Below, in pieces: positions 8,044 through 16,334 of a stretch of DNA of 64,000 bases. The DNA is taken from assembly GCA_963930955.1 (NCBI GenBank), contig OZ006967.1, forward strand, positions 1,674,001 to 1,738,000, in the 5' to 3' direction. Position 1 is the first letter of the stretch. Each line of letters opens with the position of its first letter. Below the pieces are notes generated by a model. It was not told the DNA's origin and did not search any database. It saw only the letters and a list, made by a program, of their open reading frames with translations. Source of the DNA: Scatomonas sp963930955 (GTDB lineage Bacteria; Bacillota; Clostridia; Lachnospirales; Lachnospiraceae). The position numbers were made by a program, and so were the translations under genes.

Positions 8044-9139
8044 CCTCCACTTCCCCGTCCAGGCGGATTACCAGGCATTCCTGGCCGTCCAGATTCCTGG
8101 TTTCCAGAAGGTCTGTGCGGTCCGGGCTGACCTGAACCGTAATGTCAGGAGTTTTTACCTGGAAGCTGCGGGAACTGGCCACATTGACGGCCATAAGGCT
8201 GGCCTGTTCTCCGGCTTCCCGGTCAAATTCTTCTTCGAAATGCGCCAGCTGTTCCGGGCTGGCACCGCAGTCAGAAAGCAGCCGCTCCACCTGGGATTTT
8301 CCCAGGGCCGCAGGTTCCGGATCGTCCTTTTGTTCTTCCAGAATACGGTTGAGATTTTCATGGATGGATCTTGCTACCTCAAAGCCGCAGTCTGCTCCGA
8401 AGGTTTCTTCTACCAGACTGCTGAAGGCCTCCTTCTGGCCTTTGGCGGGAATGGGCAGGGGGCAGCCGAAAAGATCTTCCGGGATTTCAGAGTGGAGTTC
8501 TTCCGGGTTTCGGGAATAATAGAGCATGCTGTGCAGGTCTGTATTCCGGTCATTAAAAGCAGGAAATAAAAAGCCAAGATCCGGTTTCTGAACCATCCAG
8601 TCCTGGATTTTGTCAATAAAAGCATTATTGTCCGCGTCATAGCAAAGTCCGGGTTTAGAAAGAGAAACGGGGCAGATGCTGCAGAGGACAAACTGGTACA
8701 TATAATCGGAGGCGTCCTCTATCTCCAACCCGTCCGAGGTACGGGAGGGGATATCGTAGACACCGTAAATCAGCAGGATCAGATAATTTTCCGGAAACAG
8801 ATAGGTTTCAATGATCTGATCATAGAAGGCATCCAGCAGGGCCTCATCCTTCAGTTCACTATCCCGGAGAGAGAGCAGAAGTTTCTGCTGTCCTTCTCCC
8901 AGTTCCGCCTCCAGGGGAAAATCCAGGTTCAAAAGATTTTTTCCCATGGTTCCGGAAAGGGTGCGTTTAAAGAGATCCAGATATTTAAACATTTCCTCTT
9001 CCGGAAGGGAGAGAAAGGCCTCCCGCATTTCCAGTTTTTTTTCTTTGTGGCCGTCCACGTAGCAGCCGCAGATTCGCTGGATACAGCCGCGATCTTTATT
9101 AAAAAGTTTACGTAGTTCCAGAACTTCTTTTTTATTCAT
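8003..9139 (-). CDS. DUF4317 domain protein
   Basis: 378 residues, full length for this uncharacterised clostridial family, starting MNKKEVLELRKLFNKDRG with GCYVDGHKEK and an acidic body; C-terminal half ends in a compact beta segment (ECLVIRLDGEVEVNGIRIRPK). No catalytic motif, signal peptide or membrane helix is visible, so it is probably cytoplasmic. The ATG at 9139 is preceded by TTGGAGG. It is monocistronic and convergent with thiD, overlapping it by 41 bases. Function unknown. Confidence 0.85.
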   Translation of the reverse strand: MNKKEVLELRKLFNKDRGCIQRICGCYVDGHKEKKLEMREAFLSLPEEEMFKYLDLFKRTLSGTMGKNLLNLDFPLEAELGEGQQKLLLSLRDSELKDEALLDAFYDQIIETYLFPENYLILLIYGVYDIPSRTSDGLEIEDASDYMYQFVLCSICPVSLSKPGLCYDADNNAFIDKIQDWMVQKPDLGFLFPAFNDRNTDLHSMLYYSRNPEELHSEIPEDLFGCPLPIPAKGQKEAFSSLVEETFGADCGFEVARSIHENLNRILEEQKDDPEPAALGKSQVERLLSDCGASPEQLAHFEEEFDREAGEQASLMAVNVASSRSFQVKTPDITVQVSPDRTDLLETRNLDGQECLVIRLDGEVEVNGIRIRPKRTYD

Positions 9140-9215
9140 AAAAAAACCTCCAATGGCTGTATTTTAACAGAGAAGCTGGAGATTGGCAAGAAAGTCAAAT
9201 TTTAAAAAAAAGTGC

Positions 9216-9244
9216 TTGCATTTTTCTTCAACATGCGGTATTAT
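9216..9244 (+). promoter_or_regulatory. Promoter for the tRNA-Glu pair
   Basis: TTGCAT (9216-9221), 17-base spacer, TATTAT (9239-9244), 25 bases before the first tRNA. Confidence 0.75.
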
Positions 9245-9268
9245 AAGCAAGTGCTCTGGTTGAGTTAT

Positions 9269-9340
9269 GGTAGATTGGTCAAGCGGTTAAGACGCCGCCC
9301 TCTCACGGCGGAAACAGGGGTTCGATTCCCCTATCTACTG
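9269..9340 (+). tRNA. tRNA-Glu (CTC)
   Basis: 72 bases folding as a cloverleaf: acceptor GGTAGAT/ATCTACT, anticodon stem CCGCC/GGCGG with loop CTCTCAC (anticodon CTC, reads GAG), T-stem AGGGG/CCCCT with TTCGATT. The first acceptor pair would be a G-U wobble. CCA is not encoded. Confidence 0.95.
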
Positions 9341-9378
9341 CGCAGGCAGAAGGAAAGCCTGGTAACAGAATATTTTAT

Positions 9379-9450
9379 GGTAGATTGGTCAAGCGGTTAA
9401 GACGCCGCCCTCTCACGGCGGAAACAGGGGTTCGATTCCCCTATCTACTG
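9379..9450 (+). tRNA. tRNA-Glu (CTC), second identical copy
   Basis: Identical 72 bases to the copy at 9269-9340, 38 bases downstream, in the same transcript; followed by an intrinsic terminator at 9460-9491. Confidence 0.95.
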
Positions 9451-9459
9451 TGCAGGAGA

Positions 9460-9491
9460 AGCATATCTGGAAAATCAGATATGCTTTTTTT
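9460..9491 (+). terminator. Terminator of the tRNA-Glu operon
   Basis: Arms AGCATATCTG (9460-9469) and CAGATATGCT (9476-9485) followed by seven T. Confidence 0.92.
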
Positions 9492-9567
9492 GGCGGCTGA
9501 AGCGGAATATAAATAATCCCATAACTTCAGCATTCAGCATAATATCCGTGTTTTCTCTTTATGAAAT

Positions 9568-9605
9568 AAAACAGATGCAGGGCAGATTGCCCCTGCATCT
9601 GTTTT
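9568..9605 (-). terminator. Terminator of the TetR-family gene
   Basis: Perfect 15-bp arms AAAACAGATGCAGGG (9568-9582) and its complement (9591-9605); read on the minus strand the hairpin ends in TTTTATTT. It begins at the stop codon of the regulator. Confidence 0.88.
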
Positions 9606-10216
9606 CAGATTGCCGTCAGGAAATTCAGAGAGCCCGGCGGATTTTCCGTTCCCTTTTCCAGCAGCGTAATGAGTCCCGCAATGGTATCCCTTACTTCCTC
9701 TCTGGAAGTCTCTACAATGGAATTATCTAATTTAATGGTAAGTACAATGAGCACGATTTCTGCCAGGGCTTCCGGGCGGTCAAAATGAATTTCACCCTGT
9801 TTTACTCCCTGCCGGACGATCTCCGCAAGCACCGGTTTCAGTTCGGAAACAATGTGGCTTACATACCGCTGATGCAGAAAGGCTTTTTCCGGGGCATCCG
9901 CCGCTGTGTTGTTTTCGGATCTTAAAAATTCGCTGGAAGAATTGCGGCAGGCCTGAAAGATCATGGCCATCCTGGTGAAAGGAGAGATGGCGGTCTGATC
10001 CGCCAGTTCCTTAGCTGTTTTCAGCGGCTCTTCATAGCTTCTTTCAATCAGCGCTTCAAAAATAGAGTCTTTAGAAGGAAAATAATAGTAGATACTTCCC
10101 TTGCCGATTTCAGCAGCCTGCGCGATTTCGCTGACGGAGATTGTCTGCAGGCTCCGGGTCTGCAGAAGCATCTGCAAAGCATCCAGAATCCGGTCGTGCT
10201 TATTTTGATTTTGCAT
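9605..10216 (-). CDS. TetR/AcrR-family transcriptional regulator
   Basis: 203 residues from the ATG at 10216, which has GAAGAGG 8 bases upstream; a TTG 21 bases further out is less likely. The N-terminal helix-turn-helix reads ILDALQMLLQTRSLQTISVSEIAQAAEIGKGSIYYYFPSKDSIFEALI in family form (about residues 8-55). The C-terminal ligand domain is not assignable. It is divergent from the SCP2/hydrolase/condensation operon, whose promoter region holds two GACC...GGTC dyads, so it probably represses that operon and responds to a small acyl-type ligand; the ligand is inference. Confidence 0.9.
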   Translation of the reverse strand: MQNQNKHDRILDALQMLLQTRSLQTISVSEIAQAAEIGKGSIYYYFPSKDSIFEALIERSYEEPLKTAKELADQTAISPFTRMAMIFQACRNSSSEFLRSENNTAADAPEKAFLHQRYVSHIVSELKPVLAEIVRQGVKQGEIHFDRPEALAEIVLIVLTIKLDNSIVETSREEVRDTIAGLITLLEKGTENPPGSLNFLTAI

Positions 10217-10240
10217 ATTCTGTACCTCTTCATGCAAGTC

Positions 10241-10264
10241 TAGCGTCAGTGTACACTGGCGCTA
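10241..10264. repeat. 24-bp palindrome, collapsed form of the 279-bp repeat
   Basis: Left half TAGCGTCAGTGTAC and right half GTACACTGGCGCTA share the central GTAC. These are the outermost 14 bases of each end of the full repeat at 33616-33894, joined at GTAC, with one mismatch. It sits 25 bases upstream of the TetR ATG, so it could also affect that gene. Confidence 0.75.
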
Positions 10265-10373
10265 TCATTATCAAAAATTTCACTTCAGTATAGCATACTC
10301 CCCGAAAAAAAGACAACATGAAATATCACGGAAAAAGACGGCCTTTTAGAAGTTTTTTTGCATGGAATCACTA

Positions 10374-10402
10374 TTGACCAATGGTCGAAAAGGTGATACT
10401 GT
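10374..10402 (+). promoter_or_regulatory. Promoter with overlapping TetR-type operator
   Basis: Dyad GACCA-A-TGGTC inside TTGACCAATGGTCGAA (10374-10389). Its TTGACC can serve as -35 with TACTGT (10397-10402) 17 bases on, so a bound repressor would block polymerase. Confidence 0.65.
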
Positions 10403-10416
10403 AACGATACGGACGC

Positions 10417-10432
10417 TTGACCAGCGGTCGAA
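10417..10432 (+). promoter_or_regulatory. Second TetR-type operator
   Basis: TTGACCAGCGGTCGAA repeats the first operator with three changes, 43 bases downstream (about four helical turns), between the promoter and the SCP2 ribosome binding site. Confidence 0.65.
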
Positions 10433-10467
10433 AACCGAATTGAATGTTAAAATCAGGAGGATTGATC

Positions 10468-10797
10468 ATGACCTATGCAGAGTTGTTTTTCAAAGTAAAA
10501 GGAATGCTGGTGGATGCGGATGTGAGCCATGTGGAAGAGCATCTGGCCTATCAGTTCAACATAACCGGTGAAGGCCAGGGTATTTTTTACGCGGAAGTAA
10601 AAGAGGGCAAGCTGTATGTAGAGCCTTACGAATATTTTGACAGAGATGTGATCTTCACCTGCTCTGCGGATACGCTGATTAAAATCATGGAAGGAAAAAA
10701 GGACCCGGTAGCGGCCTTTACTCTTGGACAGCTGAAAGTGGACGGGGATTTTGACAAGGCTCTGAAGCTGAAAGATTTTGTAAAGGACAGGAAGTAA
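10468..10797 (+). CDS. SCP2 sterol-carrier-like domain protein
   Basis: 109 residues from the ATG at 10468 with AGGAGG 7 bases upstream. It matches the small SCP2-type fold: IFYAEVKEGKLYVEPYEYFDRDVIFTCSADTLIKIMEGKKDPVAAFTLGQLKVDGDFDKALKL (quoted by landmarks around residues 40-105, key VIFTCSADTL and QLKVDGD). The fold has a hydrophobic tunnel for lipids or acyl groups. First gene of the TetR-controlled operon; 2 bases separate it from the hydrolase. A role in holding an acyl substrate or product of this cluster is inference. Confidence 0.82.
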   Translation: MTYAELFFKVKGMLVDADVSHVEEHLAYQFNITGEGQGIFYAEVKEGKLYVEPYEYFDRDVIFTCSADTLIKIMEGKKDPVAAFTLGQLKVDGDFDKALKLKDFVKDRK

Positions 10798-10799
10798 AT

Positions 10800-11744
10800 A
10801 TGGGAAAAATTTTGACAGGCACGGCGGCTTTGCTTGCGGCGGCAGCCGCAGCAAGCGGAGGACTCACCGCCTATTTTTACAAAAGAACCATGAAACGTTC
10901 CCGGGCAAGGACGGAGCGTACCATGAAAATGTCAGGGACAGACTGGAGTCAGTATCTCCCTCTGATGAAGGAAAGACGGGAGTGGATGATGGAACAGCCC
11001 CATGAGGATCAATGGCTGACTTCGGATGACGGGCTCCGGCTGCACGCCACTTACTTTCCGGGGGACAAGGGGAAAAAGGCGGTCATCTGTTTTCACGGCT
11101 ACACCAGCCGGGGCATGGATGATTATGTAGGCCTCTCCTCCTATTATCTGAAACATGGTTACCGGATGCTTCTGGTAGATGAGAGAGCCCACGGAGAAAG
11201 CCAGGGAGAGTACATCGGATTTGGATGCCTGGATCGGTATGACGGGATGAAATGGATCCGCTGGATGGTGGACCAGATAGGACCGGAGGCGGAAATCCTT
11301 CTGCACGGAACCTCCATGGGGGGAGCTACGGTGCTGATGATGACCGGTCTAGAGCTTCCGCCCCAGGTGAAGGGCGTGGTTTCTGACTGCGGGTTCACTT
11401 CACCGAAAGAAGTTTTTACCCATGTGCTGAACTCTATGTATCATCTTCCCGCATTTCCGCTGATTCCCCTGTCGGATTATGTGAACCGGAAAAAAGCCGG
11501 ATATGGACTGGACGAATGCAATTCGGCCCGGGAAGTAAGAAAGGCAAAGATTCCTGCTCTGCTGATCCATGGCGATAAAGACACTTTTGTTCCCTGCTGG
11601 ATGTGCCATGTGATCTATGAGAATTACGGGGCGCCCAAAACAAAAATGATCGTTTCCGGAGCAGGACACGCGGAAAGCTACTATAAGGATCCGGCCGCTT
11701 ATGAGAAAGCGCTGGATACATTTACGGAGGGAATTATAAAATGA
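10800..11744 (+). CDS. Alpha/beta hydrolase with N-terminal membrane anchor
   Basis: 314 residues. Residues about 4-26 are a hydrophobic Ala-rich helix followed by KRTMKRSRAR, suggesting an anchor with the catalytic domain possibly facing either side. The fold shows CFHGYTSRG (oxyanion loop), LLVDERAHGES, nucleophile GTSMGG (Ser near residue 172), DKD in LLIHGDKDTF and catalytic His in GAGHAESY. It resembles the YqkD/FrsA-like esterase group. It overlaps the condensation-domain gene by 4 bases. It might release or process the acyl product of the cluster; substrate unknown. Confidence 0.85.
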   Translation: MGKILTGTAALLAAAAAASGGLTAYFYKRTMKRSRARTERTMKMSGTDWSQYLPLMKERREWMMEQPHEDQWLTSDDGLRLHATYFPGDKGKKAVICFHGYTSRGMDDYVGLSSYYLKHGYRMLLVDERAHGESQGEYIGFGCLDRYDGMKWIRWMVDQIGPEAEILLHGTSMGGATVLMMTGLELPPQVKGVVSDCGFTSPKEVFTHVLNSMYHLPAFPLIPLSDYVNRKKAGYGLDECNSAREVRKAKIPALLIHGDKDTFVPCWMCHVIYENYGAPKTKMIVSGAGHAESYYKDPAAYEKALDTFTEGIIK

Positions 11745-13147
11745 TGAAAACAAGGAAGGGACACACCGTTTATCCACTGACTGTAGCGCAGAAGTTTCAT
11801 TTCTTCTATCTGGAATTCTGTCCCAAAAAGGAAGTTATGAATATCGGCACCAGTCTGACCATTGCCACGGACATTGACTGGGAGGTGCTGCGTGACTCCA
11901 TTCACAAAGCTTATGAGCGTAGTGAGGGCATGAGGATCCGCTTCTGTAAAGATAAAGAAGGAAATTGTTATCAGTATATTGCCGATCAGGATGAAAGAGA
12001 AATTGAACTGGTGGATTTTTCCGGCGGAACGGAGGAAGAAGCTGCAAAAGTTATGCAGCAGTGGACGGAAGTTCCCTTTAAATTCCAGGATTCTCCCATG
12101 AACCGCATTGTTATGATCAAGATGCCGGAAGGTTACAACGGCCTTTACTTTCTGGGGGATCACAGAATTGTGGACGCCCAGTCCCTGATCTGCTTTCTGA
12201 AGGATATCATCGAGCTTTATTGCAATACCAAGTTTGAGGGGGTTCCCTATCCCAAAGACATGACGTCCTATCTTGAGCAGCTGAAGAAGGATCTGGCTTA
12301 TGAGGCGGGCAGCAAAGCACAGCAGAGAGACAGAGAATATTTCCATAAAGAGATCGAAGCCTCTGAACCGATTTATAACGGACTTTACGGAAGACAGATG
12401 CTGGAATTTACCCGCCGGAAACTGAATGACCCTACCCTGCGGGCTGCCTTTAACGCATCCGATTCCGTGGATTCCGCTCTGGACATTTTTCATCTGGAGG
12501 CGGAGCCTACCAGCCGTCTTATGGAATTCTGCGAAAAGTACCATGTATCCATGACCTGCCTGCTGCTGATGGGAATCCGGACCTATTTCCAGAAAATGAA
12601 TGGCTTCGATGATGTCAGCATCAATACCGCCATCGCCCGCCGGGCGACCCTGCTGGAAAAGAAATGCGGCGGCACCCGGATCCATTCCTTCCCTTTCCGG
12701 ACCATCATTCCGGAGACAAAAACCTTCCTGGATGGTATCTATGAGATCCGTGATAAACAGAACGAACTGTTCCGCCATGCAAATTTTGATCCGGTGGAAT
12801 ATTTTGCTTACCGGAATCAGGTATATCCCCAGAAGCATCCGGGGCTTACGTATGAGCCTATGTCTCTGACGTATCAGCCTCTGACTCTGAAGGAGAAAGG
12901 ACTGAATGATCTGGGAGATATTCAGTATCGGACCCGCTGGTATCCCAATGGAGCTACTACCCAGGCCATGTATCTGACCGTTATGCACCGGCCGGAAGAT
13001 AATGGTATGGATTTTAACTTCGAACACCAGGTGAAAGCCGTTTCCAGAAAAGACCTGGAATATTTTTACTACTATCTTTGCCGGATTATGTTCAAAGGTG
13101 TTGAAAATCCGGATCTGAGCATTGGCGATATTATTAAATTAGTATAA
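11741..13147 (+). CDS. Stand-alone condensation-domain protein
   Basis: 468 residues, the size of one NRPS condensation domain and nothing else. The N-lobe begins VYPLTVAQKFHFFYLEF (C1-like); the active-site motif appears as GDHRIVDAQS (about residues 140-149), i.e. HHxxxDG with the first His changed to Asp but the catalytic His and structural Asp kept. The C-lobe carries INTAIARRAT and DLGDIQYRTRWYP. Condensation domains join a carrier-bound acyl group to an amine or alcohol acceptor. Directly downstream are a carrier protein and an AMP-forming ligase, so the three likely work together. Confidence 0.8.
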   Translation: MMKTRKGHTVYPLTVAQKFHFFYLEFCPKKEVMNIGTSLTIATDIDWEVLRDSIHKAYERSEGMRIRFCKDKEGNCYQYIADQDEREIELVDFSGGTEEEAAKVMQQWTEVPFKFQDSPMNRIVMIKMPEGYNGLYFLGDHRIVDAQSLICFLKDIIELYCNTKFEGVPYPKDMTSYLEQLKKDLAYEAGSKAQQRDREYFHKEIEASEPIYNGLYGRQMLEFTRRKLNDPTLRAAFNASDSVDSALDIFHLEAEPTSRLMEFCEKYHVSMTCLLLMGIRTYFQKMNGFDDVSINTAIARRATLLEKKCGGTRIHSFPFRTIIPETKTFLDGIYEIRDKQNELFRHANFDPVEYFAYRNQVYPQKHPGLTYEPMSLTYQPLTLKEKGLNDLGDIQYRTRWYPNGATTQAMYLTVMHRPEDNGMDFNFEHQVKAVSRKDLEYFYYYLCRIMFKGVENPDLSIGDIIKLV

Positions 13148-13173
13148 GCATTTCCAGAGAGGAGAAACCGATC

Positions 13174-13401
13174 ATGTTTGAAAAATTAGTGGAGATCATC
13201 TGTAATTATGTAGAGGTGGAACCGGAAAACATTCATCCGGAATCCAGATTTGTGGAGGATCTGGGATTTACGTCTTTTGATTTTATGAGTATGCTGGGAG
13301 AAATCGAGGATGAATGGGACATTGAAGTGGACCAGGAGAAAGTTGTCAACATCCGCACTGTTCAGGAGGCTGTAGATTACCTGCAGACTCTGGCAGACTG
13401 A
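13174..13401 (+). CDS. Acyl carrier protein
   Basis: 75 residues, acidic, three to four helices. Ser34 in DLGFTSFDFMSM is the expected phosphopantetheine site (variant of the DSL motif, with Thr-Ser-Phe). RBS GAGAGGAG. It lies between a condensation domain and an acyl-AMP ligase and differs from a fatty-acid ACP in motif, so it probably serves this cluster rather than fatty-acid synthesis. No phosphopantetheinyl transferase is in the window. Confidence 0.9.
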   Translation: MFEKLVEIICNYVEVEPENIHPESRFVEDLGFTSFDFMSMLGEIEDEWDIEVDQEKVVNIRTVQEAVDYLQTLAD

Positions 13402-13420
13402 GAAAAGAGAGGATAATCAT

Positions 13421-14929
13421 ATGCTCTGCAGCACGATTCGTGATATTTTAATTGGAACCGAGGCAAAGTACGGGGCGGAAGATGCCGTCCGTTATAAAAT
13501 AAAGAAAAATGAGATCGCTTCAAAAACATATTCCCAGCTGAAAGAAGACAGCGAAAGTTTTTCCAGGGTTTTAAAGGAACTGGGAGAGCAGGGAAACCAC
13601 ATTGCGGTGATCGGGCGGACTTCCTATGAATGGTTGGTCTCCTATTTCGGAATTGTCGACGGAGGCAGTGTGGCGGTTCCCCTGGATGCCTCTCTGCCTG
13701 CGGCAGATCTCTGCGAACTGCTGGATCGGGCGGATGTAACGGTTCTGGTTTTCGATCAGATCCGGGCGGATGTAGCGGAGATGGCGGAAAGCCGGTGCCC
13801 TAACCTGAAATACAGAATTTCCATGAATGCGGAAGAAGAGGAAAATGGAATCCTTTCCTTTCATGGCCTGCTGGGAAAATACAGAGGGGTATTTGATTAC
13901 ACACCGGATCCGGATCAGCTCTGCACCATCATGTTTACCTCCGGAACCACCGGCAAAAGCAAGGGCGTCATGCTGACCCAAAGAAATCTGGCGGAGAATG
14001 CCACCTGTCTGGACATGAAGATCCCGGAACGGACAGTCATTCTTTCTGTTCTGCCGATCCACCACGCCTACTGTCTGAGTATGGATATCTTAAAGGGCAT
14101 ATCCCTGGGCAGCGTAATCTGCATCAATGATTCCCTTATGCGGGTGGTGAAGAATATTAAGCTGTTTAAGCCGGAAATGATCCTTATGGTGCCGCTGATG
14201 ATCGAGACCATAGCCAAAAAACTCCAGGAAGCATCTATGCTTCCGGCGGCCCTGGTAAAAAGCCAGGTATTCGGAAAACAATTCCATACAATCTGCAGCG
14301 GCGGAGCATTTCTGGACCCCTCTTATATTGATCTGTTTCAAAAGTACGGAGTCACGATTCTTCAGGGCTACGGCATGACGGAATGTTCGCCCGTTATCAG
14401 TACGACTGTCAGCTGGAATATCCGCAAGGATTCTGTAGGACAGCTGCTTCCAAATTGCCAGGCCAAAACGGTAGACGGGGAGCTGTGGGTCAAAGGAAGC
14501 AGCGTTATGCAGGGATATTACAAGATGCCGGAAGAGACGGCAGAAACCCTGGAGAATGGATGGCTGAAAACCGGTGATCTGGGATATGCGGATGAAGAAG
14601 GATTTGTTTATCTTACGGGACGGAAGAAAAATCTGATCATTACGAAAAATGGAGAAAATGTTTCTCCGGAGGAACTGGAAAACCAGCTGAGCCTGAACCG
14701 GCTGGTAGGCGAAGTGCTGGTACGGGAATCAGAAGGCCTCATCGAGGCGGAGATTTATCCGGATCAGGAGTTCATAAAGAAAAAACATGTGAAAGATCTG
14801 GAAACTGCCCTGCAGAAAGTCATCGATGACTATAATCAGGGGGCGCCGCTCTACAAACGGATCTATCGTCTGAAGATCCGGGATACGGAGTTTGAGAAAA
14901 CCACATCCAGAAAGATAAAAAGATTTTAA
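13421..14929 (+). CDS. AMP-dependent acyl ligase (ANL superfamily)
   Basis: 502 residues. A3-type P-loop IMFTSGTTGKSKGVML (about residues 169-184), A5 GYGMTECSP (about 323-331), A7 LKTGDLGYADEEG and A8 LTGRKKNLIITKNGENVSPEELE are all present. These enzymes activate a carboxylic acid as acyl-AMP and load it on CoA or a carrier protein; the adjacent ACP suggests loading onto that protein. Acyl chain length or aryl specificity cannot be read. Last gene of the TetR-controlled cluster; terminator at 14944. Confidence 0.92.
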   Translation: MLCSTIRDILIGTEAKYGAEDAVRYKIKKNEIASKTYSQLKEDSESFSRVLKELGEQGNHIAVIGRTSYEWLVSYFGIVDGGSVAVPLDASLPAADLCELLDRADVTVLVFDQIRADVAEMAESRCPNLKYRISMNAEEEENGILSFHGLLGKYRGVFDYTPDPDQLCTIMFTSGTTGKSKGVMLTQRNLAENATCLDMKIPERTVILSVLPIHHAYCLSMDILKGISLGSVICINDSLMRVVKNIKLFKPEMILMVPLMIETIAKKLQEASMLPAALVKSQVFGKQFHTICSGGAFLDPSYIDLFQKYGVTILQGYGMTECSPVISTTVSWNIRKDSVGQLLPNCQAKTVDGELWVKGSSVMQGYYKMPEETAETLENGWLKTGDLGYADEEGFVYLTGRKKNLIITKNGENVSPEELENQLSLNRLVGEVLVRESEGLIEAEIYPDQEFIKKKHVKDLETALQKVIDDYNQGAPLYKRIYRLKIRDTEFEKTTSRKIKRF

Positions 14930-14943
14930 CGGAATAAAAGAAG

Positions 14944-14988
14944 CCTCATATTTGCTGCTGCCATCAAGAGCAAGTATGAGGTTTTTTT
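14944..14988 (+). terminator. Terminator of the condensation-domain cluster
   Basis: Arms CCTCATATTTGCT (14944-14956) and AGCAAGTATGAGG (14969-14981) followed by seven T. Confidence 0.92.
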
Positions 14989-15062
14989 CAGAGTTCCCCA
15001 CCTGCGCATTTTATGGTATACTGAAGCCTGATAACCACTGAAACGATGTCCGGAGGATTTTC

Positions 15063-16334
15063 ATGGAAAAAGTGATTTTTCATATTGATGTAAACAGCGC
15101 CTATTTAAGCTGGTCCTCCCTGAAGGCCCTGGCGGAAGGGGAGAAGACGGATTATCGGACCATTCCCTGTGTAGTAGGAGGGGATGAAAGCAAGCGCCAT
15201 GGGGTAGTCCTGGCCAAGAGCCTTCCGGCCAAGAAGTATGGGATCCATACGGGGGAATCTCTTTTTGAGGCCCGGCGGAAGTGTCCGGTATTGACGATTC
15301 TCAAACCGGATTTTTCTACTTATGTTAAAATGAGCCGGGCTATGTTTCAGATTTTTGAAAAGTATTCTCCGGATATTTATCAGTATTCCATTGACGAGGC
15401 CTTTTTGGATATGACTGGTATGGAGACTTTGCTGGGACCTCCGGAGCAGGCGGCCCGCCGGCTGAAGGATGAAATCCGGGATTCTCTGGGATTTACGGTA
15501 AATGTGGGAATTTCCAGCAATTATCTTCTGGCAAAAATGGCCTCGGATTTTGAAAAACCGGACAAGATCCATACCCTGTACCCTTCCCAGATCCGGGAGA
15601 AAATGTGGCCTCTGCCGGTGGGGGATCTGTTTTCTGTGGGCCGCAGCGCCCGGAAAAAACTGGAACGCCACGGGGTTCGGACCATCGGGGATCTGGCGGC
15701 CATGGACCGGAACCTTCTGCTTTCAGAGATGGGGATTCAGGGGGGCGTGATCTGGGACTATGCCAACGGTATAGAATCCTCCCCGCTGATCCAGAAAGAA
15801 ATCAAGGAAAAAAGCTACGGCAACAGTATCACAACCCCGGCGGATGTGGAGAGTACAGAGGAAGCCTGCCAGCTGCTTCTGGGACTTTGCGAGAACGTAG
15901 GCACCCGGCTGCGGCTGGATTCCATGAAGATCAGCACCGTATCTGTGCAGGTGACGGACTGCAACTTCAAGAAGCGTTCCCACCAGAAAAGCCTGGGACA
16001 CAGCACGGATGTGACGGCGGAGATTTATGAGGCGGCCTGCGTTCTCATGAGAGAAATGTGGAACGGCACACCGCTGCGTCTCATCGGTGTTTCCGGGGGA
16101 AAAGCGGCCGTGGAGGAGTATGAGCAGCTTTCGCTTTTTAGCAATACAAAGACAGAGAAGCAGAAAAAACTGGACCGGGCTATGGACAGCCTGAAATCCC
16201 GGTTCGGGGAGGGGGCAGTAGTCCGGGCCAGCCTGCTGAAAAACGCAGGGCGGCCCGGAGGTATGGCCAAGGCAAAGATGGAGCAGAAACTGGAAAGGAC
16301 GGAAGACAAACGGAGAAAGGGAAAACAGCCATGA
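15063..16334 (+). CDS. dinB: Y-family DNA polymerase IV
   Basis: 423 residues. Catalytic motifs FHIDVNSAYLSWSS (metal-binding Asp at residue 8 region), YSIDEAFLDMTG (Asp-Glu near residues 105-106) and the helix-hairpin-helix stretch FSVGRSARKKLERHGVRTIGDLA are present, then the little-finger domain (KSYGNSITTPAD). It performs translesion synthesis at damaged templates. The C-terminal KRRKGKQP tail is basic and has no obvious clamp motif. A possible extended -10 TGGTATACT lies at 15014-15022. It overlaps truA by four bases. Confidence 0.95.
   Translation: MEKVIFHIDVNSAYLSWSSLKALAEGEKTDYRTIPCVVGGDESKRHGVVLAKSLPAKKYGIHTGESLFEARRKCPVLTILKPDFSTYVKMSRAMFQIFEKYSPDIYQYSIDEAFLDMTGMETLLGPPEQAARRLKDEIRDSLGFTVNVGISSNYLLAKMASDFEKPDKIHTLYPSQIREKMWPLPVGDLFSVGRSARKKLERHGVRTIGDLAAMDRNLLLSEMGIQGGVIWDYANGIESSPLIQKEIKEKSYGNSITTPADVESTEEACQLLLGLCENVGTRLRLDSMKISTVSVQVTDCNFKKRSHQKSLGHSTDVTAEIYEAACVLMREMWNGTPLRLIGVSGGKAAVEEYEQLSLFSNTKTEKQKKLDRAMDSLKSRFGEGAVVRASLLKNAGRPGGMAKAKMEQKLERTEDKRRKGKQP

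Noticed and set aside
10241..10264. Palindrome read as the main TetR operator
   Set aside because: It is the same sequence as the ends of the dispersed repeat; the GACC/GGTC pair nearby is a better operator. An effect on the TetR gene is still possible.
10362..10571. 69-codon frame before the SCP2 gene
   Set aside because: Overlaps the operators and the SCP2 gene in another frame, with no start signal.
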